Positions 6,275 to 7,109 of a stretch of 7,109 bases of DNA are shown here, in pieces. Made by a program: the position numbers and the translations under genes. A model generated the notes under the pieces. It was not told the DNA's origin, searched no databases, and worked only from the letters and a program-made list of their open reading frames with translations. This DNA is from Mariprofundus sp. (GTDB taxonomy: Bacteria; Pseudomonadota; Zetaproteobacteria; Mariprofundales; Mariprofundaceae), in assembly GCA_030951065.1 (NCBI GenBank), contig JAUZQH010000213.1:1-7109 (forward strand). The letters run 5' to 3'. Position 1 is the first letter of the stretch. The number at the start of each line of letters is the position of its first letter.

Positions 6275-6330
6275 CATCTCCTTAATCACATATTGCCATT
6301 TTTTCCGCTACGAGGCAAAGAGGCTCTGTG

Positions 6331-7059
6331 TTACATTGAAAAACTTTCACCCAGATACAGGCGGCGAGCATCCGGGTGATTGATGATTTCGTTGGCATTT
6401 CCCTGCACAAGAATTCTGCCTTGGTTCATCAGATATGCCTGATCACAAATAGACAGGGTATCGCGTACATTATGATCGGTAATGAGAATGCCGATGTCCT
6501 TGCTGCGCAACTCGGAGATAATGGTCTGGATATCTTCAACGGCGATCGGGTCAACACCGGCAAACGGCTCATCCAGCAATAAAAATTTTGGTTTGGTGAC
6601 CAGGGCACGTGCGATTTCAGTACGTCGGCGCTGTCCGCCGGACAGCGTGAATGCTTTCTGGTGTTGCACACCTTCAATACCCAGGTCGATCAGCAGGGAT
6701 TCCAGTTCTTCCTCAATCTGGATATCGGGAAGATCCAGCGTTTCAAAAATTGCCAGCAGGTTATCCCTGACAGTCAGTTTGCGAAAAATACTGGCTTCCT
6801 GAGGTAAATAGCCAATACCTTTACGGGCACGCAAATACATGGGCAGATGAGTAATATCCTGTTCATCAAGACTGACACTGCCGCCATCTGCCGGAACCAG
6901 ACCACAGACCATGTAAAAACTGGTGGTTTTGCCTGCGCCGTTCGGCCCCAGCAGGCCAATACACTGGCCGGAGTGGACATCAATATCGACATCCATGACT
7001 ACCTGCTTGTTGCGATAGCTCTTGCATAAAGCTCTGGCAGAAAGGTGATGGGAAGTCAT
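6331..7059 (-). CDS. lptB: LPS export ABC transporter ATP-binding protein LptB
   Basis: LptB is the cytoplasmic ATPase of LptB2FG, which extracts lipopolysaccharide from the inner membrane and pushes it along the LptC-LptA bridge. The 242 residues carry every ABC motif: Walker A GPNGAGKT (38-45), Q-loop LPQEASIFRKLT (85-96), signature LSGGQRRR (139-146), Walker B FLLLDEPFAGVDP (159-171, D163/E164) and H-loop ITDHNV (193-198). The Q-loop segment and DPIAVEDIQ are typical of LptB rather than of other small ABC ATPases. Length matches the family. The ATG overlaps the upstream stop as ATGA, implying translational coupling; only a weak AAAAAGAA precedes it. In many proteobacteria rpoN follows lptB; here the next gene is ubiX. 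Confidence 0.97.
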   Translation of the reverse strand: MTSHHLSARALCKSYRNKQVVMDVDIDVHSGQCIGLLGPNGAGKTTSFYMVCGLVPADGGSVSLDEQDITHLPMYLRARKGIGYLPQEASIFRKLTVRDNLLAIFETLDLPDIQIEEELESLLIDLGIEGVQHQKAFTLSGGQRRRTEIARALVTKPKFLLLDEPFAGVDPIAVEDIQTIISELRSKDIGILITDHNVRDTLSICDQAYLMNQGRILVQGNANEIINHPDARRLYLGESFSM

Positions 7060-7109
7060 TTCTTTTTATCCGCAGCAGGCAGGATATCGGCACCTGATCC
7101 TGCCGATTC
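7056..7109 (-). CDS. lptA: 3' end of probable lptA (partial)
   Basis: The minus strand is open from the right edge to TGA (7058-7056), ending ...GADILPAADKKK. The stop shares four bases (ATGA) with the lptB start. LptA is the periplasmic LPS-bridge protein normally encoded immediately before lptB, and a charged lysine tail suits its C-terminus. The identification rests on position; the 17 residues visible are not diagnostic. Confidence 0.6.
   Translation of the reverse strand, partial: ESAGSGADILPAADKKK

Larger units (their letters stand above)
6129..6285. repeat. Hairpin-rich block with imperfect terminal inverted repeats (MITE/REP-like)
   Basis: The block fills most of the 234-base gap between lptB and ubiX. 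Its ends are TTAAGGAAACACTGA (6129-6143) and TCAGCATCTCCTTAA (6271-6285), which are inverted repeats matching at 12 of 15 positions. Between them stand at least four hairpins, listed separately, with almost no unstructured sequence. It contains no ORF of note. The layout resembles a small non-autonomous mobile element or a compound REP-type intergenic element. Transcribed on the minus strand it might also end or attenuate lptB transcription or stabilise its 3' end. Copy number elsewhere in the genome would decide; a single copy would favour a local regulatory role. The remaining gap, 6286-6330, shows nothing recognisable. Confidence 0.6.

Noticed and set aside
6121..6290. CRISPR array
   Set aside because: The hairpins differ from one another in sequence and there are no regularly spaced direct repeats or spacers.

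Overview
The window reads as chromosomal core DNA from an aerobic Gram-negative proteobacterium. It holds an Lpt lipopolysaccharide-export ATPase, two ubiquinone-biosynthesis genes, ComM and RarA, and two lipoproteins with typical lipoboxes. The pairings rarA-crcB and ubiK-comM are familiar from Gammaproteobacteria. A related lineage such as the Zetaproteobacteria is also possible, and I cannot settle this by eye. I see no phage, CRISPR, plasmid or intact transposon gene.

Plus-strand half, 1-2956. The last codons of an unrecognised gene are followed by rarA (AAA+ ATPase of stalled forks). rarA overlaps crcB/fluC (fluoride channel) by one to four bases. A 148-base gap comes next, containing an A/T palindrome, a perfect TATAAT and a possible 24-codon leader ORF. 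The arm ends with a beta-propeller-like lipoprotein of unknown function.

Minus-strand half, 7109-3019, read from right to left. The tail of a probable lptA overlaps lptB by ATGA. A 234-base gap follows, packed with hairpins and bounded by imperfect inverted repeats (a MITE-like or REP-like block). A tight cluster then runs ubiX - SH3-domain lipoprotein - ubiK - comM, with joints of 13 bases overlapping, 35 bases apart and 1 base overlapping. ubiX and ubiK both serve ubiquinone synthesis, so the lipoprotein between them is a candidate for co-regulation. comM converges on the propeller lipoprotein across 62 bases.

Functionally, RarA and ComM both act on branched or recombining DNA but sit in opposite, separately transcribed arms. 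The least ordinary parts are the hairpin block where rpoN commonly follows lptB, the leader/promoter region at 1837-1948, a lysine-rich insertion in ComM, and the uncharacterised lipoprotein inside the ubiquinone cluster. None amounts to a clearly new system.
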